Source: Sphingomicrobium sediminis (GTDB lineage: Bacteria; Pseudomonadota; Alphaproteobacteria; Sphingomonadales; Sphingomonadaceae). Taken from it: DNA of 64,000 nucleotides. The position numbers were made by a program, and so were the translations under genes. The notes under the pieces are model-generated. The model was not told the DNA's origin, made no database searches, and was given only the letters and a program-made list of their open reading frames with translations. Positions 53,515 through 60,524 of this stretch are shown here, piece by piece. Each line of letters starts with the position of its first letter. Position 1 is the stretch's first letter. Location: assembly GCF_023805295.1 (NCBI RefSeq), contig NZ_JAMSHT010000001.1, forward strand, positions 1,054,001 through 1,118,000. Direction: 5' to 3'.

Positions 53515-54182
53515 AGCTCGATCAGCTTGTCGGGGATCTCGTTCGTGTCTTCGCTGGTCTTGGGAAAATGCTCGGCCAGCACCTCGCCGACCACTTCGAT
53601 CGCCGCGACGATGCCGTCGGCGACGCGGCCTTCCTTGACCGGCCCCAGCAGCGCGATCATCGCATCGCCCCAGATTTCGTGGCCGACCCGCTCGGTGATC
53701 GCCTCATCGTGGACGATTTCGGCGCGATGCTCGCCCATCGAGAGATAGATGAGCACGCCGGTGCGCCCGATCGTACGCCGCTCCGCGCCCGCCTTGTAGA
53801 TATCGACCGCACGCCGACGCACGCGCCGCGTCTTGGTCGAACCCGGAATGAGCGCGAGACGCAGCGGCATATATTTCATCGCCAACCAGATCAGCACGAA
53901 GGCGAGCAAGGTCATGAGCAGGACGAGCGTCATGAGCTCGCCAAGGCGCGGCGCGGTCCAGCCGCCCGTCACCATCTCGTACATGCCTTCCAGCAGCCCC
54001 GGCACGAAGGTCAGCAGCCCAAGCACCACGAAGGCGCCAAGCGCCGCCCATTGCAGCCCCGCATCATGATAGCGATCCGACAAATCGGTCGTGACCGCGA
54101 TGATCTCGCCGTCCGATGCTTCCTCGGCCTTGGAAATGGCCGCGCTCACCCGTTCGTGATCCTTGGCCGTCAACTCGTACAT
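53511..54182 (-). CDS. TPM-domain membrane protein (YgcG-like)
   Basis: 223 residues with an N-terminal TPM-type region (AEEASDGEIIAVTTDLSDRYHD), two membrane helices (about 44-62 and 83-103), and the second half of the TPM fold (TGVLIYLSMGEHRAEIVHDEAITERVGHEIWGDAM). The TPM domain is annotated as phosphatase in plants, with roles elsewhere unclear. It follows the longer TPM gene directly. Confidence 0.78.
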   Translation of the reverse strand: MYELTAKDHERVSAAISKAEEASDGEIIAVTTDLSDRYHDAGLQWAALGAFVVLGLLTFVPGLLEGMYEMVTGGWTAPRLGELMTLVLLMTLLAFVLIWLAMKYMPLRLALIPGSTKTRRVRRRAVDIYKAGAERRTIGRTGVLIYLSMGEHRAEIVHDEAITERVGHEIWGDAMIALLGPVKEGRVADGIVAAIEVVGEVLAEHFPKTSEDTNEIPDKLIEL

Positions 54183-55094
54183 CTACCAACTCCCCCCGGC
54201 GCCGCCGCCGCCAAATGATCCGCCCCCGCCGCTGAAGCCGCCAAAGCCGCCCCCGCCGCCGAAACCACCAAATCCGCCGCTGCTGCCGCCGCCGAAACCG
54301 CCGCGACCACCGCTGGCGATCCGCGCCGCAGCATCGATGCCCCACAGCAAAACTGCAAGGTCTCCTGAATCGAAACCGCCGCGCCGACGCCGTTTGCGCC
54401 GACGACGGCCCTTCTTGCCCTTGCCGCGATAGGCAACGCCCATCCGTCGCCGCGCAAAGGCGAGAATGAACCAGATCATGATAAGGAAGCCGATCATCGC
54501 GCCCATGCCGGCGCGGCCTGCTTGGGCGACGATTTCTTCCTGTTGCACTGCCTCGGCCTCGGCGCGCGCTGCCGCCTCTTCGGGGCTCAGGGACATGCGC
54601 TCGAAAATGCGCGTCAGCCCGGCATCGATGCCCGCATAATAATTGCCGTCCCGAAACGCCGGCAGAATGTCCTCGCGCACGATCAGGCCTGCAGTGACAT
54701 CGGTGAGGTTGATCCGCGCGCCATAGCCGGTGGCGATCCACACTTCGCGATCATTGGGCGCGACGAGCAGGACGACCCCATCATCCGCCTCGGCATCACC
54801 GACTTCCCAGAGACGGCCGAGCTGGTAGCCATAGTCGAACGGCTCCAGCCCATCCAAGCTGTCGACGATTGCCACCACCACCTGGCGGCCGCTGGTCTGC
54901 GAGAAATCATCGAGGCGCAGTTCAAGGCTATTCTGTTCGGTCTCGCTCAACAGGCCGACCTCGTCGACTACCCAGCTGCCGTCAGGTTGGGGGAAGTCCT
55001 GCGCAGCTGCGGGCAGCGCGAACAGCATCGCCAACGCCGCGAGGAAAGCGACGAGGCCATGCAGCACAGGCTGGCGAAAAAGGCTCTGCGACAC
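54183..55094 (-). CDS. TPM-domain protein with glycine-rich tail (YgcG-like)
   Basis: 303 residues: a signal peptide (about 1-31, PAAAQ), the TPM domain (VVDEVGLLSETEQNSLELRLDDFS, QVVVAIVDSLDGLEPFDYGYQLGRLWEVGDAEADDGVVLLVAPNDREVWIATGYG abbreviated), one membrane helix (about 195-215), and a Gly/Phe-rich C-terminus (GGFGGFGGGGG pattern). The tail is low-complexity, not a repeat element. Its stop abuts the next TPM gene. It commonly accompanies lemA. Confidence 0.8.
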   Translation of the reverse strand: MSQSLFRQPVLHGLVAFLAALAMLFALPAAAQDFPQPDGSWVVDEVGLLSETEQNSLELRLDDFSQTSGRQVVVAIVDSLDGLEPFDYGYQLGRLWEVGDAEADDGVVLLVAPNDREVWIATGYGARINLTDVTAGLIVREDILPAFRDGNYYAGIDAGLTRIFERMSLSPEEAAARAEAEAVQQEEIVAQAGRAGMGAMIGFLIMIWFILAFARRRMGVAYRGKGKKGRRRRKRRRRGGFDSGDLAVLLWGIDAAARIASGGRGGFGGGSSGGFGGFGGGGGFGGFSGGGGSFGGGGAGGSW

Positions 55095-55096
55095 CT

Positions 55097-55693
55097 CTAG
55101 CTGTCGAAATCGACCGACGGCGCGTCTTCCGCGCCGGCTGCGGCTTCGAACGGGATCTTGGGTTCCGCACCATGGATGATCTTGGCGCCGATGGCGTCGG
55201 GGAAAGTCCGGATGGTCGTATTATAACGCTGCACCGCCGCATTATAGTCGCGGCGCCCGACGAGGATGGAATTCTCCGTCCCCTCGATCTGGTCGAGCAG
55301 CTGCGTGTACAGATCCTGCGAGCGGATTTCCGGATACTTCTCGACGATCACCGTACCGAGCAGGCTGCGCGCCTGCGTGAGCTCGGCCTGTGCCTGCGTG
55401 AAGGCCTGTACCGCCGCCGGATCGTCCAGCTGTTCGGGGCTGAGCTGCGTCGAGGTCGCGCGGGCGCGGGCCTCGGTTACTTGCGTGAGGATTTCCTCCT
55501 CGCTCGCCGCACCGGCCTTCACCACTTCGACAAGATTTTCGATGAGGTCGGCGCGCCGCTGATATTCGGCCTGCAAATTGCCGAATTCGGCATTCACCGC
55601 CTCTTCGGCAGTCGGCACGCTGTTGATCCCGCATCCAGCCAGCGACAGCGCGGCGAGCGGGACGAGAAGGCCATAACGGCGCAGCTTGGTCAT
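55097..55693 (-). CDS. lemA: LemA family lipoprotein
   Basis: 198 residues with lipobox LAGC (MTKLRRYGLLVPLAALSLAGC) followed by a LemA-type four-helix bundle: LQAEYQRRADLIENLVEVVKA, ARARATSTQLSPEQLDDPA and the C-terminal YNTTIRTFPDAIGAKI. LemA proteins with downstream TPM genes are a recurrent pair; the function is not settled. It heads the lemA-TPM-TPM-Nudix operon, which is divergent from mscL. Confidence 0.9.
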   Translation of the reverse strand: MTKLRRYGLLVPLAALSLAGCGINSVPTAEEAVNAEFGNLQAEYQRRADLIENLVEVVKAGAASEEEILTQVTEARARATSTQLSPEQLDDPAAVQAFTQAQAELTQARSLLGTVIVEKYPEIRSQDLYTQLLDQIEGTENSILVGRRDYNAAVQRYNTTIRTFPDAIGAKIIHGAEPKIPFEAAAGAEDAPSVDFDS

Positions 55694-55807
55694 CGATTAA
55701 TCCCCTAAAACCTGTGTGTTGCTAAGATAGGACGCCTCATGCCCTCTTTCAATGTCGGGCCGATGACATAAGGTAGGCGTACCACCAACAGGGATATGGG
55801 GATCAGG

Positions 55808-56278
55808 ATGTTCAAGGAGTTCAAGGATTTCATCGCCAAGGGCAATGTCATGGACTTGGCCGTGGCCGTCATCATTGCCGGCGCTTTTGCGCTCATCACC
55901 GCAGCGCTCACCAACGACGTCATCATGCCGCTCGTCGGCTACATTTTCGGCGGGCTCGATTTCTCCAACTACTTCATCCTGCTGGGCGACATTCCCGAAG
56001 GCTATGAAGGCAGCACCACCAACTATGCCGAGCTGAAAGAAGCTGGCGTCGCAATGATCGGCTGGGGCGCATTCCTTACCACCATCATCAATTTCATCAT
56101 CCTGGGCTTCATCGTCTTCCTGATGGTGCGCTGGGTGAAGGGCGTCATCGAAAAGGCCAAGGCCGAAGAGGAAGCCAAGGAAGAAGCACCCGCCGGCCCG
56201 AGCGAGACCGACCTGTTGAAGGACATCCTCGCCGAGCTGAAGGCGCAGGGCTCGACCCCGCCTGGGCCGCAGGGCTGA
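55808..56278 (+). CDS. mscL: Large-conductance mechanosensitive channel
   Basis: 156 residues. The N-terminus MFKEFKDFIAKGNVMDLAVAVIIAGAFALI and the second membrane helix (FIILGFIVFLMVRWVKG) match MscL, which opens as a pentamer under membrane tension to release solutes. A charged C-terminal helix completes it (LLKDILAELKAQG). The ATG at 55808 is preferred over 55796, because relatives begin at M-x-K-E/G-F. Confidence 0.95.
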   Translation: MFKEFKDFIAKGNVMDLAVAVIIAGAFALITAALTNDVIMPLVGYIFGGLDFSNYFILLGDIPEGYEGSTTNYAELKEAGVAMIGWGAFLTTIINFIILGFIVFLMVRWVKGVIEKAKAEEEAKEEAPAGPSETDLLKDILAELKAQGSTPPGPQG

Positions 56279-56323
56279 CGCGATTCGGCCTTCCACAGAG
56301 AGAAGGCCAGCGGTTCGAATTGG

Positions 56324-56360
56324 AAAAAGTGGGGGGTTTCTGTTGCCCGGTACCCCCCAA
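56324..56360 (-). terminator. Terminator of ssrA
   Basis: On the minus strand, six G residues (56358-56353) pair with six C residues (56336-56331), followed by AC and TTTTT (56328-56324). A larger helix (CCAGCGGTT near 56308-56316 with AACCGCTGG near 56360-56368) surrounds it, so the coding piece may extend to about 56308. Confidence 0.65.
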
Positions 56361-56687
56361 ACCGCTGGAATCCCCTTCTGTTGCCCGGTGGGGTCCGACC
56401 GCGCTTATTTCATTGTAACCTTAAGGCGTTAGCCGTGTCGGTTACGCAGCAATAGCGAGCGCCTCGTTATCGTTGGCACTTGTGAAAATGAGCCGTCACG
56501 GTGGTCTCATGCCGATCGGCAACCTTATCTTTATTGCGCTCGTCGATCCTATTTCGCCCCCATCATCAACCGCTTGATTTCGCTGTGTTTTCCAGCGGCT
56601 GGTGGTGGAGGCGCCGGGGTACTGCCCCCCGGGTCCGAAACGCCTATTCCATAAGATACTCTACCGACGTAGCCGGTTGCCCGGCCC
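56324..56687 (-). ncRNA. ssrA: tmRNA (SsrA), circularly permuted two-piece gene
   Basis: On the minus strand the order is acceptor piece, intervening segment, then coding piece. The acceptor piece ends at 56603 with CGCCTCC-A-CCA and contains TTTCGGACCC, as in tmRNA T-arm regions. The coding piece begins at 56561 with GGGGGCG, which pairs with CGCCTCC and keeps the alanine identity pair G3-U70. It continues AAATAGGATCGACG, like other tmRNA 5' ends. The tag frame (56476-56441) reads ANDNEALAIAA then TAA. The 41-nt segment between is removed. The ends (56687 and 56324) are estimated from the promoter and terminator; mature ends are not determinable here. It rescues stalled ribosomes with SmpB. 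Confidence 0.93.
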
Positions 56688-56692
56688 TTCCT

Positions 56693-56720
56693 AGATAAGG
56701 ATCGGCGGCCAGCGAGACAA
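56693..56720 (-). promoter_or_regulatory. Probable promoter of ssrA
   Basis: On the minus strand TTGTCT (56720-56715), a 16-nt spacer and TTATCT (56698-56693) precede the acceptor piece. Transcription would begin near 56687, right at the first conserved nucleotides of the acceptor piece. Confidence 0.5.
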
Positions 56721-56849
56721 GTGATTGACATATTGCTCCGGGAACGGAACCAATGGAGCAGCACCGCCGTTGGTGCGGTTCGTCGGTGCGATGTGCGCAA
56801 AGCCCACGCTGCCGGCTGAACGTTTTTTAAGTCTAGGGGAATACTTGTT

Positions 56850-57098
56850 ATGAAGAAGATCGTTTTTGCCGTTGCCGGCGCCGCCGCTCTGGGTCTGGCC
56901 GCTTGCAACCCGGCCGAAGATGCCGCCGGTGACGAAGTCGCCGAAGAGTATGAAGCTGACGCTGAAATCCTCGAAGAAGCTGCTGAAGGCGCCGAAGCTG
57001 CTGGCAACGAAGCCGAAGCCGAAGCTCTCGAAGAGCAGGCTGACGCCGTCGAAGAAGCCGGCGAAATTGCTGAAGAAGTTGCCGAAGGCGACATGTAA
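56850..57098 (+). CDS. Small acidic Ala/Glu-rich lipoprotein
   Basis: 82 residues with lipobox LAAC (MKKIVFAVAGAAALGLAAC), then an almost pure Ala/Glu helix (about 22-80; pattern EEAAEGAEAAGNEAEAEAL). It could form a long amphipathic or coiled helix in the periplasm. Alanine/glutamate-rich exported helices of this kind are known, but I do not recognise the family. First gene of a run of three short lipoproteins. Ribosome site AGGGGA is upstream. Confidence 0.65.
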   Translation: MKKIVFAVAGAAALGLAACNPAEDAAGDEVAEEYEADAEILEEAAEGAEAAGNEAEAEALEEQADAVEEAGEIAEEVAEGDM

Positions 57099-57141
57099 TT
57101 GACGGGCGGGCGGTTGCCTGCCGGTCCGGGGAAAGCTCATC

Positions 57142-57372
57142 ATGCACCATTTGATGACCCTGGCAGCGCGGGCAGCCGCCCTCTTGTTTTTCGCGGGCCT
57201 CACGGCGTGCGACAGCGGCGAGACATCGGAGGCTGAGGCCTCCAGCGAACTCGCCAGCGAAGCTGACCCGGTCAGCGACAATCCCGAAGTTCAACGGCTC
57301 CAGGAAAAACTCGACGAGCTCGAGGCCGAACAGGCTGCCCTGGACAGCCAGCAACAGGAAACTGAGCAATGA
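57142..57372 (+). CDS. Small lipoprotein with coiled-coil tail
   Basis: 76 residues with lipobox LTAC (signal ending FFAGLTAC), then an acidic stretch and a heptad-like C-terminal helix (NPEVQRLQEKLDELEAEQAALDSQQQ). It overlaps the next lipoprotein gene by 4 nt. The first ATG (57142) or the ATG at 57154 could be used. Function unknown. Confidence 0.6.
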   Translation: MHHLMTLAARAAALLFFAGLTACDSGETSEAEASSELASEADPVSDNPEVQRLQEKLDELEAEQAALDSQQQETEQ

Positions 57373-57647
57373 AACTCACCATGACCAAGGCTGCGGCCCT
57401 GTCGATCGGTGGCGCGCTGATGCTCGCTGCCTGCTCGGGCGGCGACGAGGAAGTCGTCGACACGGAAACCGAAGACGCGACCCTCGTCGATGAAAATTAC
57501 GACGAAGATGCTGCGACCCTTGAGGAAACGGCTGACGAGGCCGAGGAAGAGGTCGTGGAGGAGCCGGCCCCGCCGCCTCCCCCGCAGATCGACGAAAGCG
57601 ATGTCGTCATCGACAATCCGGAAACCGAGGATGTCGTCGGCCTCTAA
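57369..57647 (+). CDS. Small acidic lipoprotein with proline stretch
   Basis: 92 residues with signal MKLTMTKAAALSIGGALMLAAC and lipobox LAAC, then an acidic region (about 25-68) and a Pro-rich spacer (PAPPPPPQIDES) before a C-terminal DNPETEDVVGL. Overlaps the previous gene by 4 nt. A terminator follows at 57685. No family recognised. Confidence 0.6.
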   Translation: MKLTMTKAAALSIGGALMLAACSGGDEEVVDTETEDATLVDENYDEDAATLEETADEAEEEVVEEPAPPPPPQIDESDVVIDNPETEDVVGL

Positions 57648-57684
57648 GGGGCAAACGATCATCGGTTGATTTAAAAAACGGGTC

Positions 57685-57707
57685 GGGGCCAGCCTCCGGC
57701 CCTTTTT
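57685..57707 (+). terminator. Terminator after the three-lipoprotein cluster
   Basis: GGGCC (57686-57690) pairs with GGCCC (57698-57702), followed by TTTTT. The stem is short (5-6 bp), but the U-tract is good, and an A-run upstream could make it bidirectional. Confidence 0.6.
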
Positions 57708-57739
57708 CTTTGCAAGGCCCTTTGCCAAGGTACGCGCTC

Positions 57740-58480
57740 ATGGCTTCCCCCTCTCCTATCCTTCCTGCCGCCACCATCATCCTGCTGCGCGAGGCAGGGG
57801 GCGCGCCCGAAATGCTGATGGTCCGGCGCACCCGCCGCATGGCCTTTGCCGCTGGCGCCTGGGTCTGGCCCGGCGGACGCATCGACGATCATGATCACAC
57901 CATCGAAGGCGCTGCGCCGTACCAGGTCGCCGCCTTGCGCGAGCTTGTCGAGGAAGTCGGCCTCGCAGCGGCCTTGTCGCCCCACCCGACGGCTGCGCAA
58001 CGCCGCGAGCTGCAATCGGCCTTCCTTGGCGGCGCGTCGGTGAAGGACGAACTCGACCGGCATGAACTCACCCTCCAGCCCGACAAGCTGCTGCCCTTTG
58101 CACGTTGGGCCCCCAATCTCGACCTCAAGCGCCGCTTCGATACCTGGTTCCTGATCGCCCGCGCCGATGGAGACGACACGCCATTGAGCCTGCAGGAAGG
58201 CGAGGTTGCCGAGGCAAGCTGGACCACCGCCGCTGCCATGCTCGACCGCATCGCTGCAGGCGAAGCCCACGCCATCTTCCCGACGATGCGCAACCTCGAA
58301 CGCCTCGCCGCATTCGACACGATAGAAGCGCTCTTCACTGACACGGCGGGCCGCACGGTCGAGAAGATCGTGCCATGGATCGAGGATCGCGGTGGCGTCG
58401 AGCATATCTGCATCCCCGAAAATGCCGGCTATCCTGTCACCGCCGTCCCCACTGAAGAGGCGTTTCGTGGCGAGCATTAA
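57740..58480 (+). CDS. Nudix hydrolase family protein
   Basis: 246 residues starting MASPSPILPAATIILLREAGG. The Nudix-like core is WVWPGGRIDDHDH...AALRELVEEVGLAAAL, with the REUxEExG helix RELVEEVG. The upstream Gly residue and the spacing GG-x(n)-RELVEEVG differ somewhat from the strict box. Nucleoside-diphosphate or CoA-type substrate unknown. It overlaps the extensin-like gene by 14 nt. Confidence 0.75.
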   Translation: MASPSPILPAATIILLREAGGAPEMLMVRRTRRMAFAAGAWVWPGGRIDDHDHTIEGAAPYQVAALRELVEEVGLAAALSPHPTAAQRRELQSAFLGGASVKDELDRHELTLQPDKLLPFARWAPNLDLKRRFDTWFLIARADGDDTPLSLQEGEVAEASWTTAAAMLDRIAAGEAHAIFPTMRNLERLAAFDTIEALFTDTAGRTVEKIVPWIEDRGGVEHICIPENAGYPVTAVPTEEAFRGEH

Positions 58481-59210
58481 GGCGGGGCGCACGATCCGTC
58501 GTCTCCTCTTGCTCGGCATCATTGCCGCGCTCGGCTTCTACGGCTGGAGCGAATATCAGCGCATGGCGCGCGAGCATCCTGAACGCTTTCCCTGGACCGA
58601 GCTTTCGCTCGCCGATCCGATCGGCCCCTTCACCGGCGACAAATTGGCGGGCCTCGGCAACGAGCCGCTCCGCTGCCTCGCGCTGGTTGACGAAGTCGCG
58701 CTCGCCAATAACTTCGCCCCGCCGGTCGCCAATAGCGAGCCCGCCTGCGGCTATGCCGACGGCATTTCCATGGCCGCCCTCACCATCGCACCCTCGCCCG
58801 GCGACCTCGTCACCGCCTGTCCCATCGCTGCGGCGATGCACCTTTGGGCGCGCGATGTTGTTGCCCCTGCCGCGGCCACGCATCTCGGCACAGAGGTCAC
58901 CGCCTTCACCCATCTCGGCAGCTATAATTGCCGCCGCCTCTACGGCCGCACATCGGGCAACTGGTCGCGCCATGCCACGGCCGATGCGCTCGACATTTCG
59001 GGTTTCGTGCTCGCCGACGGGCGCCGCCTCACCCTGCTTGCGGATTGGGACGGCGGCAGCGAGGCCGAACAAGCCTTCCTGCGCGAAGTCCGCAACGGGG
59101 CGTGCGAGCTTTTCTCCAGCACCTTGTCGCCCGACTATAATGCTGCCCATGCCGACCATTTCCACCTCGCCATGCGCGAGGAAGCGGTCGGATGGAGCGC
59201 CTGCCGCTAG
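58467..59210 (+). CDS. Extensin-like C-terminal domain protein, membrane anchored
   Basis: 247 residues starting at GTG (58467) with GAAGAGG upstream. One N-terminal membrane helix (about 12-28, LLLLGIIAALGFYGW) anchors a periplasmic domain of the extensin-like family (cysteines in RCLALVDEV, PACGYAD, TACPIAA, NCRRLYG, and GACELF; the ADHFHLAM ending). The domain is found in alphaproteobacteria; role in envelope is guessed. ATG candidates further upstream sit in the Nudix gene. Confidence 0.78.
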   Translation: MASIKAGRTIRRLLLLGIIAALGFYGWSEYQRMAREHPERFPWTELSLADPIGPFTGDKLAGLGNEPLRCLALVDEVALANNFAPPVANSEPACGYADGISMAALTIAPSPGDLVTACPIAAAMHLWARDVVAPAAATHLGTEVTAFTHLGSYNCRRLYGRTSGNWSRHATADALDISGFVLADGRRLTLLADWDGGSEAEQAFLREVRNGACELFSSTLSPDYNAAHADHFHLAMREEAVGWSACR

Positions 59211-59245
59211 CCGCAGCACCCGACTCGCAGGCGCCAATTCCCATG

Positions 59246-59282
59246 AAAAAAGGGCCGCCCGACCCCCTGGCCGGACGACCCT
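59246..59282 (-). terminator. Terminator of the SWIB gene
   Basis: On the minus strand GGGTCGTCCGG pairs (with two wobble pairs) with TCGGGCGGCCC and is followed by TTTTTT at 59251-59246. Confidence 0.8.
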
Positions 59283-59321
59283 TCCTAATTCAGACCCCCA
59301 TCAGGGGGCATGCCAAGCGGC

Positions 59322-59582
59322 CTACGAGAGGTGCTTCGACAGGTGCTTGTTCATTTCGAACATGGTCACCTTGTCCGCGCCGAAGATCGGACGGAGCGTG
59401 TCGTCGGCCATGATTTCCCGCTTATTCTGCGGATTCTGGAGATTGTTGGACTTGATGTAAGCCCACATCTTCGAAACCACTTCGCTGCGGGGAAGCGGGC
59501 TCGGTCCCGTAATCTTCGCCAGTTCCGCCGAAGGCGTCACCGGACGAGCAAGACCACCACCAGCTTTACGTTTATCTGCCAT
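59322..59582 (-). CDS. SWIB/MDM2-domain protein
   Basis: 86 residues. The SWIB fold covers most of the protein: LARPVTPSAELAKITG, PRSEVVSKMWAYIKSNNLQNPQNKR, DDTLRPIFGADKVTMFEMNKHLSKHL. SWIB domains occur in eukaryotic chromatin remodelers and in chlamydiae and some alphaproteobacteria, often as short stand-alone proteins or topoisomerase extensions. Bacterial function is not established; DNA-associated activity is inferred. Confidence 0.9.
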   Translation of the reverse strand: MADKRKAGGGLARPVTPSAELAKITGPSPLPRSEVVSKMWAYIKSNNLQNPQNKREIMADDTLRPIFGADKVTMFEMNKHLSKHLS

Positions 59583-59683
59583 TTTAACTTGGCCCTCCCT
59601 GTTAAACTAAGAGGGACAGTAGAGCGCCCTTTGAGGGGCCCCGCAAGGGGGAAAGCGCAGAAAATGACGCTTTTGTGGTTAAC

Positions 59684-60478
59684 TCATGAAAAGGGCACGA
59701 CGCGGTTGTCGGCATCATGCCCGATATCGGCGCGGCCGCGATAATCGACATTGCCGATTTCGCACCAGCGCTTGACCATCGCCTCGACGCCCTCGCCAAA
59801 GTCGCGATCATTCTCCTTGAGCGCCATCCGGCCCAGCCGCAAGCTTGCGGGCCGATTACGCTGGCGCATCAGCGCGAACAGCGCGCGGTCGACCGCATAT
59901 TGATATTCATCGACCTCCTCGATCAGCAGCTCGCAGTCGCGAAGATCGGGCGCGATCGGCGTGCCCAGCATGCTCACCAGAACTTCGAGGTTGAACGCGA
60001 AGGTCGAACGTCCGCTGTCGAGATGAGGCTCCAGCGATTCCTCGTCGCGATTGACCAGCCATGCGAGCGCACGTTCCAGCGCCGCCTGGCCGCCCTCGCG
60101 CAGCACGTCCTGCACCATCGGGCCATGTGCGACGTCGAGCCCGTGCCGGTGCAGCGCCGACAGCAGGAAGCCGCCGTCCGAATAACCCATCACCGTCTTC
60201 GAGCGCGCAACTTCGGACAGGCCCTTTACCGCCGCCTCGGCAATCCGGTTCGACCCATAGCCGCCGCGCGCGAACCAGACCGCGTCGACGTCGGGATCCT
60301 CGAGCATCTCGGTTAGCGCTTCCAACCGCTCGCCATCGCTGCCGGCAAAATGGCCGTCCTCGCGAAAGCATTGCGGGTGGATGATAAGTTCTGCTTCGGC
60401 TTCCTCAGCGGCGATGGCCGCATGGGGGACTGCCGCCTTGTCCAGCGGGCAACTCGGCGCAACTACCGCGATCCGCAT
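59684..60478 (-). CDS. ldcA: LD-carboxypeptidase (peptidase S66, LdcA/MccF-like)
   Basis: 264 residues of the S66 family. Visible elements are FARGGYGSNR (the glycine-rich turn), the nucleophile in GYSDGGFLLS (Ser100), the Glu in LLIEEVDE, and a late His in RADIGHD. LD-carboxypeptidase removes the terminal D-Ala from murein tetrapeptide. The start at 60478 begins MRIAVVAPS; the longer frame is not supported. It is divergent from the Mpl-like gene (46 bp). Confidence 0.82.
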   Translation of the reverse strand: MRIAVVAPSCPLDKAAVPHAAIAAEEAEAELIIHPQCFREDGHFAGSDGERLEALTEMLEDPDVDAVWFARGGYGSNRIAEAAVKGLSEVARSKTVMGYSDGGFLLSALHRHGLDVAHGPMVQDVLREGGQAALERALAWLVNRDEESLEPHLDSGRSTFAFNLEVLVSMLGTPIAPDLRDCELLIEEVDEYQYAVDRALFALMRQRNRPASLRLGRMALKENDRDFGEGVEAMVKRWCEIGNVDYRGRADIGHDADNRVVPFS

Positions 60479-60524
60479 GACACCTCCAATTGCGTGACTA
60501 ATCCTCTTCGCATAGGGCGACTTC

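Noticed and set aside
54183..54330. Apparent GGC-rich tandem repeat
   Set aside because: It is the coding sequence of the Gly/Phe-rich tail of the TPM-domain protein, not a separate repeat element.
56549..57281. Minus-strand frames over the 56.5-57.3 kb region
   Set aside because: They overlap the permuted tmRNA and a clear lipoprotein gene; Ser/Ala/Arg-rich composition without conserved motifs.
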